From Sporosarcina ureae (GTDB lineage Bacteria > Bacillota > Bacilli > Bacillales_A > Planococcaceae): a stretch of DNA of 64,000 nt. The notes under the pieces are model-generated. The model ran no database searches. It saw only the letters and a program-made list of their open reading frames with translations, and was not told the DNA's origin. Every line of letters starts with the position of its first letter. Position 1 is the stretch's first letter. This document shows, one piece after another, positions 18,247 through 27,620 of this stretch. The stretch lies in contig NZ_CP015207.1 in the NCBI RefSeq assembly GCF_002101375.1, forward strand, positions 620,001 to 684,000. The letters run 5' to 3'. The translations under genes and the position numbers were made by a program.

Positions 18247-19221
18247 ATGGAAAAGAAAGACTATCGAGTATTATTGTTTTATAAGTATGTAACGATCGAG
18301 GAGCCTGAAGAGTTTGCGGCTGCACATTTGGAATTCTGTAAGGAAACTGGATTAAAGGGACGTATTCTTGTCGGTGCAGAAGGCATCAACGGTACTTGTT
18401 CAGGAACAATTGAACAAACGGATGCGTATATGGAGCATATGAAAGCTGATCCACGTTTTGCTGATGTATGGTTCAAAATTGATGAAACAGATGGCCACGC
18501 ATTCAAAAAAATGCACGTTCGCTTCCGTCCGGAGATTGTTAATCTCAGCTTACCTGAAGATGTCAATCCGTTAGAGCTTACAGGTGAATATTTGGAACCA
18601 GAAGAGTTCTTACAACAAATGCAAGATGAGAACACTATTGTTTTGGATGCTCGTAATGATTATGAGTATGACCTAGGTCATTTCCGTGGTGCGATACGCC
18701 CGGATATTGAAAACTTCCGTGATCTTCCTGAATGGGTAGTTGAAAACAAAGAACAACTTGAAGGCAAGAAAATTCTTGCGTATTGTACGGGTGGGATTCG
18801 TTGTGAGAAGTTCACTGGCTGGTTGAAACGTGAAGGATTCGAAGATGTAGCACATTTGCACGGCGGTATCGTTTCTTACGGTAAAGACCCTAAAGCAAAA
18901 GGACAGTTATGGGACGGTCAATGCTACGTATTCGATGAGCGTATTGCGGTTCCCATCAACCAAGTGGAGCACGTCATCGTGGGACGCGACCATTTTGACG
19001 GCACACCTTGTGAACGCTATGTAAACTGTGCAAATCCCGAGTGTAATGCAAAAATTCTATGCTCAGAAGAGAATGAACATTTCTATATGCGCAGTTGTTC
19101 AGACGACTGCCGTACACATCCTCGTAATCGTTATTTTGTAGAACACGATATGACAGTGGATGAATATGACGCACGAATGGCAAAAATTGAAGCATCACGT
19201 GCTCGTGAAACCATTTCATAA
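18247..19221 (+). CDS. trhO: tRNA uridine(34) hydroxylase, rhodanese family
   Basis: Oxygen-dependent hydroxylation of tRNA uridine 34 on the way to 5-methoxyuridine or its derivatives. The protein has an N-terminal acylphosphatase-like UPF0176 region, then a rhodanese domain with the active-site loop [11 protein letters not shown] (Cys180), and a C-terminal cysteine cluster ([23 protein letters not shown]) that probably binds zinc. B. subtilis YbfQ is the likely equivalent. I place the start at the ATG at 18247 after AAGGCGG, giving 324 residues; a longer open frame to 18118 only reads the leader. Confidence 0.9.
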   Translation: MEKKDYRVLLFYKYVTIEEPEEFAAAHLEFCKETGLKGRILVGAEGINGTCSGTIEQTDAYMEHMKADPRFADVWFKIDETDGHAFKKMHVRFRPEIVNLSLPEDVNPLELTGEYLEPEEFLQQMQDENTIVLDARNDYEYDLGHFRGAIRPDIENFRDLPEWVVENKEQLEGKKILAYCTGGIRCEKFTGWLKREGFEDVAHLHGGIVSYGKDPKAKGQLWDGQCYVFDERIAVPINQVEHVIVGRDHFDGTPCERYVNCANPECNAKILCSEENEHFYMRSCSDDCRTHPRNRYFVEHDMTVDEYDARMAKIEASRARETIS

Positions 19222-19226
19222 TACGT

Positions 19227-19266
19227 GAACAGCCAGCATCCTTTTATAGGAAGCTGGCTGTTTGTT
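19227..19266. terminator. Terminator between trhO and pstB2
   Basis: ACAGCCAGC / GCTGGCTGT with an inner TCC/GGA pair, followed by TTGTTTG on the plus strand. Confidence 0.75.
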
Positions 19267-19315
19267 TGATTATGTACTGATTTGCAAAATTATTTACATA
19301 TTTTCCTATACCTGC

Positions 19316-20092
19316 TCATCCGAACTTTCCTGCTATATAATCTTTCGTTTCGGAAAATAGTGGGTTAGTAAATAGTGTCGCTGTCTGTCCATATTCTTTT
19401 ACTTCACCATTCAAAAAGAAAGCTGCGAAATCAGATATGCGCGCAGCTTGTTGCATATTATGCGTTACGATGATAATCGTATAGTGCTCTTTTAACGTTT
19501 GGATCAGTTCTTCCACTTTGGCAGTAGAGATCGGATCTAGGGCTGAAGTAGGTTCATCCATCAATAAAATCTCCGGCTTAGTCGCTAATGTGCGTGCAAT
19601 GGTTAGCCGTTGCTGTTGTCCGCCCGAAAGACCTGTAGCAGACTGGTCCAAATGATCTTTTACTTCGTCCCATAAAGCAGCAGCGCGCAGATTTTCTTCT
19701 ACGATTTCATCCAGTACTTTTTTATTCTTTTCTCCATGAATACGAGGTCCATACGCAATGTTTTCATAAATTGAGAACGGAAAGACTGACGCATGTTGAA
19801 ATACCATTCCTACTTTCTTTCGCAATTCTACTGGATCAATTGAAGGCTCTGTTATATTTTCATTACCGATCCAAATTGCCCCTTCTGTCTTCACTTTGGG
19901 AATCAGATCATTCATACGGTTCATTGTCCGCAAAAAAGTTGATTTTCCACATCCCGATGGCCCTATAAGTGCAGTAATTTTCTTTTCTTCAAACTTCAGA
20001 TTGATATCTTTTAATGCATGATGGGAATTATAATAGAAGTGTAGATTTTCTGTTTGAATGATTGATCGTTCGATGGTCTCCACTACATTCAT
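19316..20092 (-). CDS. pstB: Phosphate ABC transporter ATP-binding protein (second copy)
   Basis: One of two tandem PstB ATPases. Walker [10 protein letters not shown], the signature LSGGQQQRL, Walker [14 protein letters not shown] and the switch His in [13 protein letters not shown] are all intact. It is 258 residues, the last gene of the pst operon, 11 bases after the first pstB. It drives high-affinity phosphate import with PstC and PstA. No phoU follows; the next gene is the convergent trhO, an arrangement also found in B. subtilis. Confidence 0.93.
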   Translation of the reverse strand: MNVVETIERSIIQTENLHFYYNSHHALKDINLKFEEKKITALIGPSGCGKSTFLRTMNRMNDLIPKVKTEGAIWIGNENITEPSIDPVELRKKVGMVFQHASVFPFSIYENIAYGPRIHGEKNKKVLDEIVEENLRAAALWDEVKDHLDQSATGLSGGQQQRLTIARTLATKPEILLMDEPTSALDPISTAKVEELIQTLKEHYTIIIVTHNMQQAARISDFAAFFLNGEVKEYGQTATLFTNPLFSETKDYIAGKFG

Positions 20093-20103
20093 TTCAATCT
20101 CCC

Positions 20104-20934
20104 CTATCCAATGCGTCCATTAATATAATGTGCGGTTTGTTCATGATGTGGATTAGTAAAAATTTGTTCAGTGGATCCATGCTCAATGACACGCCCCATG
20201 TAAAAATACGCTACTTCATCCGAGACACGTGCTGCTTGTTGCATATTATGTGTGACAATCACGATCGTATAATCTTTTTTTAATTGTGATATCAGTTCTT
20301 CTATTTTTGCTGTCGATACAGGATCAAGTGCAGATGCAGGTTCATCTAGTAATAACACGCTCGGTTGCATTGCAAGTGCCCTGGCGATACAAAGACGTTG
20401 TTGTTGCCCACCTGAAAGGCGCAAAGCTGATGTATGTAATTGATCTTTTACTTCTTCCCACAGTGCTGCTTTTTTTAGATTCTCTTCTACAATTCTTTGT
20501 AATTCCCTCTTATCCTTTACTCCGTGGCGCATAGGTCCAGCGGCAACATTCTTAAAAATAGATTTGGCAAAAGGGACAGGTCTTTGAAATACCATTCCAA
20601 TCTGTTTGCGTACTTCATGTAAATTTACGTTGGATGAATGCAAGTCTATCCCTTCATAATAGATGTTTCCTTCCGTACGACATGAGTCGATGTCATCATT
20701 CATTCGATTAATAGAACGCAGGAAAGTAGATTTCCCACATCCCGACGGACCGATTAATGCCATAACGGATTGTTTTGGGAATGATAGACTGACTTGATCA
20801 ACAGCACAATGTCCACCATAATAGACCGATAAATCGGTAGTTTGCAATACTGAACTGCGTTGAAAATCAGGACTGTCCGCTAATGTAACTCTATTCGTTT
20901 TCATTTTGACAGGCTGTAAAGCGACCGATTGCAT
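20104..20934 (-). CDS. pstB: Phosphate ABC transporter ATP-binding protein (first copy)
   Basis: PstB-type ATPase with intact [29 protein letters not shown] and [13 protein letters not shown]. Compared with the second copy it carries about 20 extra residues at the N-terminus before the ABC core and has Ala for Thr in the D-loop-proximal EPASALDP. The two copies are clearly paralogous. They may be alternative subunits or form a heterodimer, which the sequence does not settle. It starts 12 bases after pstA. Confidence 0.92.
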   Translation of the reverse strand: MQSVALQPVKMKTNRVTLADSPDFQRSSVLQTTDLSVYYGGHCAVDQVSLSFPKQSVMALIGPSGCGKSTFLRSINRMNDDIDSCRTEGNIYYEGIDLHSSNVNLHEVRKQIGMVFQRPVPFAKSIFKNVAAGPMRHGVKDKRELQRIVEENLKKAALWEEVKDQLHTSALRLSGGQQQRLCIARALAMQPSVLLLDEPASALDPVSTAKIEELISQLKKDYTIVIVTHNMQQAARVSDEVAYFYMGRVIEHGSTEQIFTNPHHEQTAHYINGRIG

Positions 20935-20946
20935 ACATATCCTCCT

Positions 20947-21831
20947 TTAATTGGCACCCATTTTTTTAAACATCAAGTTACCGATAAAGCGTGATGTGAA
21001 ATTAAAGAATAAAATCGAGATGATCAATAATGCCGCCGCTCCGTCAGAGATCGCTGCTGCGTCTGGCATAATTCCCTCGCCGTTGATTTTCCAAATGTGA
21101 ACCGCCATTGTTTCAGCTGGCCTAAATGGATTTAAAGGAGATGTTGGTGACAACGGATTCCAATTGGTGAAATCTATGATCGGTGTGCTCATTCCTGCTG
21201 TGTAAATCAAAGCAGCCGCCTCGCCGAATACTCTTCCTGATGCTAGAATGACACCCGTCACAATACCAGGTAGTGCCGCTGGAAGTATGATTGTCGTAAT
21301 AGTTTCCCATTTTGAAAAACCAAGCGCCCATCCTGCTTCACGTTGTGATTTCGGCACGTTATGAATTGATTGTTCCACAACTCGTACGAGTAAAGGTAGA
21401 TTGAATAGTGAAAGTGCGAAGGCACCTGACAAAATCGAAAAACCCCAGCCCATATACAAAACGAAAAAGAGGAATCCAAACAATCCAACCACTATAGAAG
21501 GTAATGAAGATAGCACTTCAATCAGGACGCGAATACAACGAATGATCCAATGATCTTTTGCATACTCAGCTAAATAAATACCCGCACCAATCGCAATCGG
21601 CACTGAAATCATCAGTGTCAAAACGAGTAAATAAAAGGAATTAAATAATTGAGGTCCCACTCCTCCTCCTTCTTTGAAAATCTGAGGAGGTGACGTGATG
21701 AATTGCCAGCTTAGCTGAGGAATACCTTTGACAAAGACAAATCCAAGCAAGCCTGCCAAAACCGTAATGATGATGCCTACAATGACATATAGCCCAGCCG
21801 TGGCGAGCCGATCTTTACTTTTAGCTGACAT
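20947..21831 (-). CDS. pstA: Phosphate ABC transporter permease PstA
   Basis: A 294-residue inner-membrane permease with six or so helices and the EAA-type cytoplasmic loop (QREAGWALGFSKWETITTIILP). It pairs with PstC to form the phosphate channel. Its start overlaps the pstC stop by one base (TAATG), implying coupled translation. Confidence 0.93.
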   Translation of the reverse strand: MSAKSKDRLATAGLYVIVGIIITVLAGLLGFVFVKGIPQLSWQFITSPPQIFKEGGGVGPQLFNSFYLLVLTLMISVPIAIGAGIYLAEYAKDHWIIRCIRVLIEVLSSLPSIVVGLFGFLFFVLYMGWGFSILSGAFALSLFNLPLLVRVVEQSIHNVPKSQREAGWALGFSKWETITTIILPAALPGIVTGVILASGRVFGEAAALIYTAGMSTPIIDFTNWNPLSPTSPLNPFRPAETMAVHIWKINGEGIMPDAAAISDGAAALLIISILFFNFTSRFIGNLMFKKMGAN

Positions 21832-22763
21832 TACTTACTTTTCCCCTTTCCAATCATTCGTACTGTAATCGTGAAGAATAGCGACATCAGTAAAAGTATG
21901 AGCGCGAGTGACCAGAGCGCATTATTTTCAGTTTGTCCCATCACCGTATACCCCATGCCCATTGTTAAAATACTAGTGACTGTGGAGGCTGGTTCGAATA
22001 AAGAGTGCGGAATGACAGAAGCATTCCCAATAACCATCTGTACTGCGAGAGCTTCACCGAATGCTCGTGCCATTCCGAAAATAATCGCCATCAGTAAGCC
22101 AGGTTTCGCAGTTTTCAATACCACTTTACAAATCATTTGCCATCTTGTGGAACCTAGCGCCAATGATGCTTCACGCAATGAACGTGGCACAGACTGAATA
22201 GCGTCCAATGCTAAACTTGTGACTGTCGGTAAGATCATGACGGATAACACAATAGTGCCCGCTGCAATACCAAATCCGCTACCTGGAAATAGATCGCGTA
22301 AAAAAGGTACGACGACACTTAATCCGATAAACCCATAGACGACTGAAGGTATACCTACTAACAACTCGATCACAGGCTGCATAATTCTTTTTCCCGCATT
22401 TGGTGCAATCTCGCTCATGAAAATGGCTGCGCCAATTGCAAGCGGTCCGGCAATTAAAGCGGATATTCCTGTAACCGCCAATGAACCGACTATAAATGGC
22501 AAAGCTCCAATAATAGGTTTACCCAGGGAATTTACTTCCGCTGGGTTCCAAGTCGTACCTGTTAAAAAGTCTTTAACACTACCATCATTTGTAATGAACG
22601 TAGACAAACCTTTTGAAAAAACTAAAAACAGAATGGCTATAGTGATGGCTGCAGTCAAAGCCACTGAAAGGAAGGTAAGCCATTTTCCGAACCGTTCCAT
22701 TCGCATTTTACTACTTTTTCTATACAATGGATGTTCTGTCTCTTTGACCATCTTCGCCATCAT
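21831..22763 (-). CDS. pstC: Phosphate ABC transporter permease PstC
   Basis: A 310-residue permease with the PstC-specific opening region (GTTWNPAE) and an EAA loop (LREASLALGSTRWQMICKVVL). The N-terminal 30 residues are basic and cytoplasmic. It lies 40 bases after pstS with AAAGGAG before the start, so it is in the same operon. Confidence 0.93.
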   Translation of the reverse strand: MMAKMVKETEHPLYRKSSKMRMERFGKWLTFLSVALTAAITIAILFLVFSKGLSTFITNDGSVKDFLTGTTWNPAEVNSLGKPIIGALPFIVGSLAVTGISALIAGPLAIGAAIFMSEIAPNAGKRIMQPVIELLVGIPSVVYGFIGLSVVVPFLRDLFPGSGFGIAAGTIVLSVMILPTVTSLALDAIQSVPRSLREASLALGSTRWQMICKVVLKTAKPGLLMAIIFGMARAFGEALAVQMVIGNASVIPHSLFEPASTVTSILTMGMGYTVMGQTENNALWSLALILLLMSLFFTITVRMIGKGKSK

Positions 22764-22803
22764 GTACGCTCCTTTCGAGATAGGAGGAATTTATAAGTTT
22801 CTA

Positions 22804-23700
22804 TCATTTTCCTTTAACAGTTCCTTCCGCATCACGTTCTACTTGCATTCCCGTTACCGGTAAGTAGTCCATTTCAGGAAGTATAGTTTGCTGCACTTCA
22901 TCCGAAAGTATATACTCGATCAAGTCCTTTGCAAGACCTGTTGCTTCACCATTAGTATACATATGCTGGTAAGCCCAAATTTCCCATTTATTTGACTCGA
23001 CATTTTCTTGATTTGGAGTCACACCATTAACTCGTAGAGCTGTAGTCGTTTCATCGAAGTAAGAAAATGCTAAGTAGCTGATTGCTCCTGGTGTTTCACT
23101 GACAATTTTTCGTACCGTACCCGAAGAGTCTTGTTCTTGAGCCTCGAGTGGTTGTTTTCCTTGCAATACTAATGCTTCAAAAGTAGCGCGTGTTCCAGAT
23201 CCTTTTGCACGGTTGATGACAATAATTTCTTGATCCATCCCGCCAAGTTCTTTCCAGTTTGTGATTTCTCCTGTAAAGATTCCAATCAATTCTTCAGTCG
23301 TAACATCTTCTACACCCGTTTCTGGGTGACTTACCGGACCCATTCCAACAACCGCAACTTTATGGTCAACTAAGTTACCCGCGTCCACGCCTTCTTTTTC
23401 TTCCGCGAATATATCCGAGTTTCCAATGTCTACTGCACCTTCGCTGATTTTACTTAACCCAGTACCGCTCCCTCCACCTTGGACATTGATAACCGAGCCT
23501 GGATTTTTTAACGTATACTGCTGTGCTGCAGCTTCAACTAAAGGTTGTAGTGCACTTGATCCTACTGCCGTGATGGGTTCAGTTTGTTGTTTAGCTTCTC
23601 CCTTTTCACTATCACTTGCTTTCGTACTACTACAAGCCGCGACCACCCACGTACAAAGTAAAACAAACGCCAATACGGTTATTCGATTACGTTTCCTCAT
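22804..23700 (-). CDS. pstS: Phosphate-binding lipoprotein PstS
   Basis: The extracellular phosphate receptor of the Pst importer. A lipoprotein signal ends in lipobox V-A-A-C at about residues 21-24. Phosphate-binding loops are visible as AVGSSALQPLV, GGGSGTGLSKI and NRAKGSGTRATFE. The ATG at 23700 lies 7 bases from GGGGG and is preferred over the GTG one codon upstream. It is the first gene of the pst operon; four PHO hexamers lie about 80-118 bases upstream. Confidence 0.93.
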   Translation of the reverse strand: MRKRNRITVLAFVLLCTWVVAACSSTKASDSEKGEAKQQTEPITAVGSSALQPLVEAAAQQYTLKNPGSVINVQGGGSGTGLSKISEGAVDIGNSDIFAEEKEGVDAGNLVDHKVAVVGMGPVSHPETGVEDVTTEELIGIFTGEITNWKELGGMDQEIIVINRAKGSGTRATFEALVLQGKQPLEAQEQDSSGTVRKIVSETPGAISYLAFSYFDETTTALRVNGVTPNQENVESNKWEIWAYQHMYTNGEATGLAKDLIEYILSDEVQQTILPEMDYLPVTGMQVERDAEGTVKGK

Positions 23701-23779
23701 CACTGCGCCCCCTAGGATATTTCGTTTTAGTAGTGACTTTCTACTGCTTCTTTACTATAAGCAATGAATATTAAAGGCT

Positions 23780-23818
23780 GATGAAAGAAACGTAAAGGTT
23801 GTGTAAAGGTTCTGTATA
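23780..23818 (-). promoter_or_regulatory. PHO box array upstream of pstS
   Basis: Reading the minus strand: TATACA, TTTACA, TTTACG, TTCATC, each separated by exactly 5 bases (11-bp period). This is the tandem TT(A/C/T)ACA architecture bound by PhoP dimers in B. subtilis. The four hexamers end about 79 bases before the pstS start; an AT-rich -10-like region follows. Confidence 0.8.
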
Positions 23819-23878
23819 GATAGATAATTTAGTGGATCTCTGTAATATGAAAGGAATACTTATGCTTAAACATTAATA

Positions 23879-23926
23879 AAAGGCCAACGACACAACCCTT
23901 TTAGGTTTGTCTTTAGCCTTCGTATG
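23879..23926 (-). terminator. Terminator after the PhoP-like regulator
   Basis: Minus strand AAGGC..GACAAACC / GGTTGTGTC..GCCTT followed by TTATT. It separates the regulator gene from the pst promoter. Confidence 0.65.
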
Positions 23927-23938
23927 TATCAAAAATAT

Positions 23939-24643
23939 TCAGTTTGTCACTTCTTCGAATTTATAACCAAATCCTCTGACAGTCTTAATATAGACTGGAC
24001 TTTTTGTATCCGGTTCAATTTTTTCCCTCAGGTGGCTAATATGAACATCTACGATACGAGAATCTCCAGTGTAGTCATAATTCCATATCGCATTTAGCAA
24101 CTGCTCACGGTGTAGTACTTTACCTGAATGTCGCATTAAGTATAAAAGCAGCTCAAATTCTTTAGGAGTCAATTCCAAGGGGCTTCCATCCAAAAAGGCT
24201 TCAATTCGATCTGGATAAACTAGTAAACGTCCATTACTTAGTTCCGTTCCCAGTTCTTTTACTTGTGCAGAATTCTGTAACTCTATTCTGCGCAAGATAG
24301 CTTTTACACGCGCAAGTACCTCTCGTGGACTAAATGGTTTTGTTAAATAATCATCTGCTCCAAGTTCCAGCCCAAGGACTTTATCGAATTCATCCCCTTT
24401 TGCTGTCAACATTAAAATGGGTGTATGAATTTTTTCTTGGCGAAGTTTTTTGCATACATCCATGCCATCCATGCCGGGCAGCATAATATCGAGCAATAGT
24501 AAATCCGGTTCTTCAGAAAGCGTCATTGCAATGGCTGTATTACCATCTCGGGCTATATACACAGTGTATCCTGCCTGCTCCAAGTTGTATTGCAAAAGAG
24601 TAGCTATTGACTGTTCATCTTCCACAACCAAAATCTTTTTCAT
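23939..24643 (-). CDS. Orphan OmpR/PhoP-family response regulator
   Basis: A 234-residue response regulator: receiver domain with acidic pocket VEDE, phospho-acceptor D52 in LLLDIMLP, T in MLTAK, K in TKPFSPRE, then a winged-helix DNA-binding domain. It resembles the PhoP at 52026-52727 closely, including the recognition helix region (RIVDVHISHLREKIE versus RIVDVHVSHLRDKIE). No histidine kinase gene adjoins it. Lying directly upstream of pst, it probably takes part in phosphate control, perhaps phosphorylated by PhoR acting from a distance. It is separated from pstS by a terminator and the PHO boxes. Confidence 0.85.
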   Translation of the reverse strand: MKKILVVEDEQSIATLLQYNLEQAGYTVYIARDGNTAIAMTLSEEPDLLLLDIMLPGMDGMDVCKKLRQEKIHTPILMLTAKGDEFDKVLGLELGADDYLTKPFSPREVLARVKAILRRIELQNSAQVKELGTELSNGRLLVYPDRIEAFLDGSPLELTPKEFELLLYLMRHSGKVLHREQLLNAIWNYDYTGDSRIVDVHISHLREKIEPDTKSPVYIKTVRGFGYKFEEVTN

Positions 24644-24812
24644 TTGGTTAGCTCCTTTACCGCTAGATCATTAATTTTTCTGAAAGTCTACGTCTCTACT
24701 CTACTTTGACGTCAAGAAAATGTCCACTCAAATCTTTTTTGTTGTAAATACAGTAAAGGGTTCATTCAAATTAAATGACTTGGCCTGTTACTATATGTAC
24801 AGCCGAATTTTC

Positions 24813-24835
24813 ATGTCAGTGCAATTAATTGACAT
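24813..24835. promoter_or_regulatory. Inverted repeat over the -35 region of the YfmJ-like gene
   Basis: ATGTCA and TGACAT separated by 11 bases, the right arm overlapping a TTGACA hexamer at 24829. This looks like a repressor operator placed on a promoter for the plus-strand oxidoreductase gene. The rest of the 278-base gap has no gene. Confidence 0.4.
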
Positions 24836-24921
24836 CGGTACTTCATGCTAGTAACCTTGTACTTAAGCTTACTTTTAGTTAGTTGATAAGTTGAAATATT
24901 GATTACACAGGAGGAATTTTT

Positions 24922-25950
24922 ATGACACTAGAAATGCAAAGAGAAATTCATTTAGCTAACCGACCGAAAGGCTTGCCTACTATGGAAGCTTTCAATTTTG
25001 TGGAAAAACCTATGCCTGAGCTGAAAGACCATGAAGTTCTGATTCGTACGCTATATGTATCAGTTGACCCGTACATGCGAGGAAGAATGATAGATGCGAA
25101 ATCGTATATCCCTCCATTTAAACTGGATGAAGTGATTACTGGAGGAGTCGTTGGTGAAGTAACAAAATCTACTTCCGATTCATTCAAACCAGGAGATTTC
25201 GTTGTAGGAAATTTGAATTGGGCAGAATATACGGCAGCTTCCGAGAAAGAAGTACGTAAAATCGATCCAAATATCGCCCCGATCACTACACATCTAGGCA
25301 TCCTTGGTATGACAGGGCTCACTGCATACTTCGGTTTACTCGATATCGGTAAACCGCAAGAAGGTGAAACTGTCGTCGTTTCTGGCGCTGCCGGAGCAGT
25401 TGGTTCAGTAGTAGGCCAAATCGCCAAAATGAAAGGTGCCAAAGTGATCGGAATTGCAGGTTCTCAAGAAAAAATCGAGTACTTAAAAAATGAACTCGGA
25501 TTTGATGAGGCTGTCAATTATAAATTAGACAGCTTTAAAGAAGACTTAGCTAAAGTTGCCACTGACGGTGTAGATGTCTATTTTGACAATGTCGGCGGCG
25601 AAGTGACGGATGCAGTCTTTACATTACTAAATAAACATGCGCGAATTGCGTTATGCGGTGCTATTTCCTCTTACAATAAAGAACAACAAGACATCGGTCC
25701 TCGTCTTCAATCTACGATGATCAAAACAAGCGCTTTGATGAAAGGCTTTACAGTAGGAGATTATGCGGCAGACTTCGCTACTGCATCCACTGATTTAGGT
25801 AAATGGCTATCAGAAGGCAAGTTGAAGTATGAAGAAACGATTGTCGAAGGCTTTGACAATATTCCAGATGCGTTTCTTGGTTTATTCGATGGAACCAATT
25901 TAGGAAAACAACTGGTCAAAGTCGCTGATTATGAAACGACAAAGCACTAA
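24922..25950 (+). CDS. NADP-dependent MDR oxidoreductase (YfmJ/CurA type)
   Basis: A 342-residue zinc-independent medium-chain reductase like B. subtilis YfmJ and E. coli CurA, which reduce alkenal or enone double bonds with NADPH. The N-terminus carries the family sequence PYMRGRM, and the cofactor loop is SGAAGAVGSVVGQIAK; zinc ligands are absent. ACAGGAGG precedes the ATG. It is monocistronic, closed by a strong terminator. The physiological substrate is unknown. Confidence 0.87.
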   Translation: MTLEMQREIHLANRPKGLPTMEAFNFVEKPMPELKDHEVLIRTLYVSVDPYMRGRMIDAKSYIPPFKLDEVITGGVVGEVTKSTSDSFKPGDFVVGNLNWAEYTAASEKEVRKIDPNIAPITTHLGILGMTGLTAYFGLLDIGKPQEGETVVVSGAAGAVGSVVGQIAKMKGAKVIGIAGSQEKIEYLKNELGFDEAVNYKLDSFKEDLAKVATDGVDVYFDNVGGEVTDAVFTLLNKHARIALCGAISSYNKEQQDIGPRLQSTMIKTSALMKGFTVGDYAADFATASTDLGKWLSEGKLKYEETIVEGFDNIPDAFLGLFDGTNLGKQLVKVADYETTKH

Positions 25951-25967
25951 ACAGAATGCAATGAAAA

Positions 25968-26004
25968 AAAGGCTATCTCGAGAAATTCCCGGGATAGCCT
26001 TTTA
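25968..26004 (+). terminator. Terminator after the YfmJ-like gene
   Basis: AAGGCTATC / GATAGCCTT stem with inner CTCG/CGGG pairing, followed by TTTAT. Confidence 0.8.
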
Positions 26005-26021
26005 TATTACTTGCATAGAAA

Positions 26022-26060
26022 ACACCTTGTACAGTGAAAAAATCTCCATACAAGGTGCAT
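26022..26060 (-). terminator. Terminator after yumC
   Basis: CACCTTGTA / TACAAGGTG, a 9-bp stem. On the minus strand it is followed by TTTTC. Confidence 0.65.
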
Positions 26061-26068
26061 AGTTTTTA

Positions 26069-27052
26069 TTAACCGAATACGCTCGTACTGTGCAATGGTT
26101 GAACTTTTGCTTTCGGATCGAGGAACGCTTTCGCGTGGCTGATGGCAACCGGCGCTTCGCCCATACCTACTGCAATCAATTTCACTTTGCCATCGTATGT
26201 TGTGACGTCACCCGCTGCATAAATGCCTTCGATATTCGTCTCCATGCGAGAGTTCACTTTAATCGAATTACGATCCATATCTAAGCCCCAGTCTTTCAAT
26301 GGACCGAGTGAGGAAATGTTGCCGTAATTGACTACTACATGATCAAATGTTAGTTCTTTCACGCTGCCGTCTTTTTCCTTTAAAATGACTTTATCTAATG
26401 TATCTCCGTCGCCATGTAACTCACTTACAGCATGTGAAGTTAAAACAGTAATACTAGATTCGCGCAATTGATTGACACTGGTTTCATGCGCAGTGAAACG
26501 TTCTCTACGGTGAACAAGCGTTACCTCGCTTGCGATATCTTCAAGCATCAATGCCCAGTCTAGTGCAGAGTCTCCCCCGCCACAAACACAGATATTCTGA
26601 TCTTTAAACATAGACAAGTCCTTAATACCGTAGTGCAATGTTTTGCCTTCAAAAATCGGTTCTTCTTTCAAACCGATTTTACGCGGTTGAAAAGCACCAA
26701 TTCCCGCAGTTAACAAAATAGTCCGTGTCAAATGCTGTCCTTTGTCAGTTGTTAAAACAAAGTGGTCATCCTTCTTTTCTATGGCCAATGCCGCTTCCCC
26801 TAAACAAATTTCAGGTTTTGCATAGTGCGCTTGCGTCACTAAGTTTGCCACTAAATCTTTCGCCAAGATTTTAGGGAATCCGCCTACATCATAAATGTAT
26901 TTATCAGGATATAGCTCGATTAATTGGCCGCCAAGCTGTGGCAAACTATCGATAATTTTGACAGACATCTCACGCATACCCGCGTAGAACGAAGAGAACA
27001 ATCCAGTTGGGCCTCCGCCGATAATCGTAATATCCACTATTTCATGATTCAT
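26069..27052 (-). CDS. yumC: Ferredoxin/flavodoxin-NADP+ reductase, thioredoxin-reductase-like type
   Basis: A 327-residue homodimeric flavoprotein like B. subtilis YumC. The FAD fold GGGPTGLFSSFYAG is at the N-terminus and the NADPH fold CGGGDSALDWALM at about 157-170, with the C-terminal FAD segment IYAAGDVTTYDG. It lacks the redox CxxC of true thioredoxin reductases, which places it in the ferredoxin reductase group. It supplies reduced ferredoxin or flavodoxin to biosynthetic enzymes. It is transcribed alone. Confidence 0.9.
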   Translation of the reverse strand: MNHEIVDITIIGGGPTGLFSSFYAGMREMSVKIIDSLPQLGGQLIELYPDKYIYDVGGFPKILAKDLVANLVTQAHYAKPEICLGEAALAIEKKDDHFVLTTDKGQHLTRTILLTAGIGAFQPRKIGLKEEPIFEGKTLHYGIKDLSMFKDQNICVCGGGDSALDWALMLEDIASEVTLVHRRERFTAHETSVNQLRESSITVLTSHAVSELHGDGDTLDKVILKEKDGSVKELTFDHVVVNYGNISSLGPLKDWGLDMDRNSIKVNSRMETNIEGIYAAGDVTTYDGKVKLIAVGMGEAPVAISHAKAFLDPKAKVQPLHSTSVFG

Positions 27053-27162
27053 TTAAAACACTCCTATAATTAATTCTTTAATGAGAAGCTATTGGGGTGT
27101 ACCACTTATGTTTCTCTAGTCTATTATCCCCTATACGAAAGAGAAAAACATCTATTTTGTAT

Positions 27163-27450
27163 TCAGATTTCAGGAAAATGTTCTGTGCAGAATTGCTCTG
27201 CTGATGCTTGTTCTTCTTCGTCCCACTCCACGTCAAATGGGCTTTCCGTTGCCAATTCATAAAATTGGTACGTAAGCATCTTTCGTTGGCCATCCTTCAC
27301 AGAATATAGCATACGTAAGCCAGTACCCTCTTCTTTGAACAGTTCATCTTCTTCATCCAGCTTAACTGTCAATAGAAATTCGTAGCGCTGACCGTCGATA
27401 ATACCTGTTGGATCTACCAGTTCTTGTACTTTACCATTTACTATTTGCAT
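27163..27450 (-). CDS. Small conserved protein, probable DUF6509 family
   Basis: A 95-residue acidic cytosolic protein without signal or membrane segment. It begins with a segment (VQELVDPTGIIDGQRYEFLL) that I associate with the DUF6509 family of Bacillales; this is from memory and should be treated as tentative. The C-terminus is rich in Asp and Glu. GGAGAAAT precedes the ATG. Function unknown. It lies upstream of yumC on the same strand with a 110-base gap, so it may be separate. Confidence 0.6.
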   Translation of the reverse strand: MQIVNGKVQELVDPTGIIDGQRYEFLLTVKLDEEDELFKEEGTGLRMLYSVKDGQRKMLTYQFYELATESPFDVEWDEEEQASAEQFCTEHFPEI

Positions 27451-27620
27451 TCAATTTCTCCTTCTTCCCGCTCACTTAGAGTTTACTCTCTCTATCCTAC
27501 ATCATTTCATAAGATTGTGGCAATTTATGAACGTCACTTTCGATAAATAGTTTGCTTTTCTTTACTGGTTGCTAGAAAATGAAGGGATAGTTACATTATA
27601 TAGAAACGAGGAGGAGTGCA

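Noticed and set aside
19316..20934. Tandem pstB genes as an assembly duplication
   Set aside because: The copies differ at many positions and two pstB genes are normal in Bacillus pst operons.
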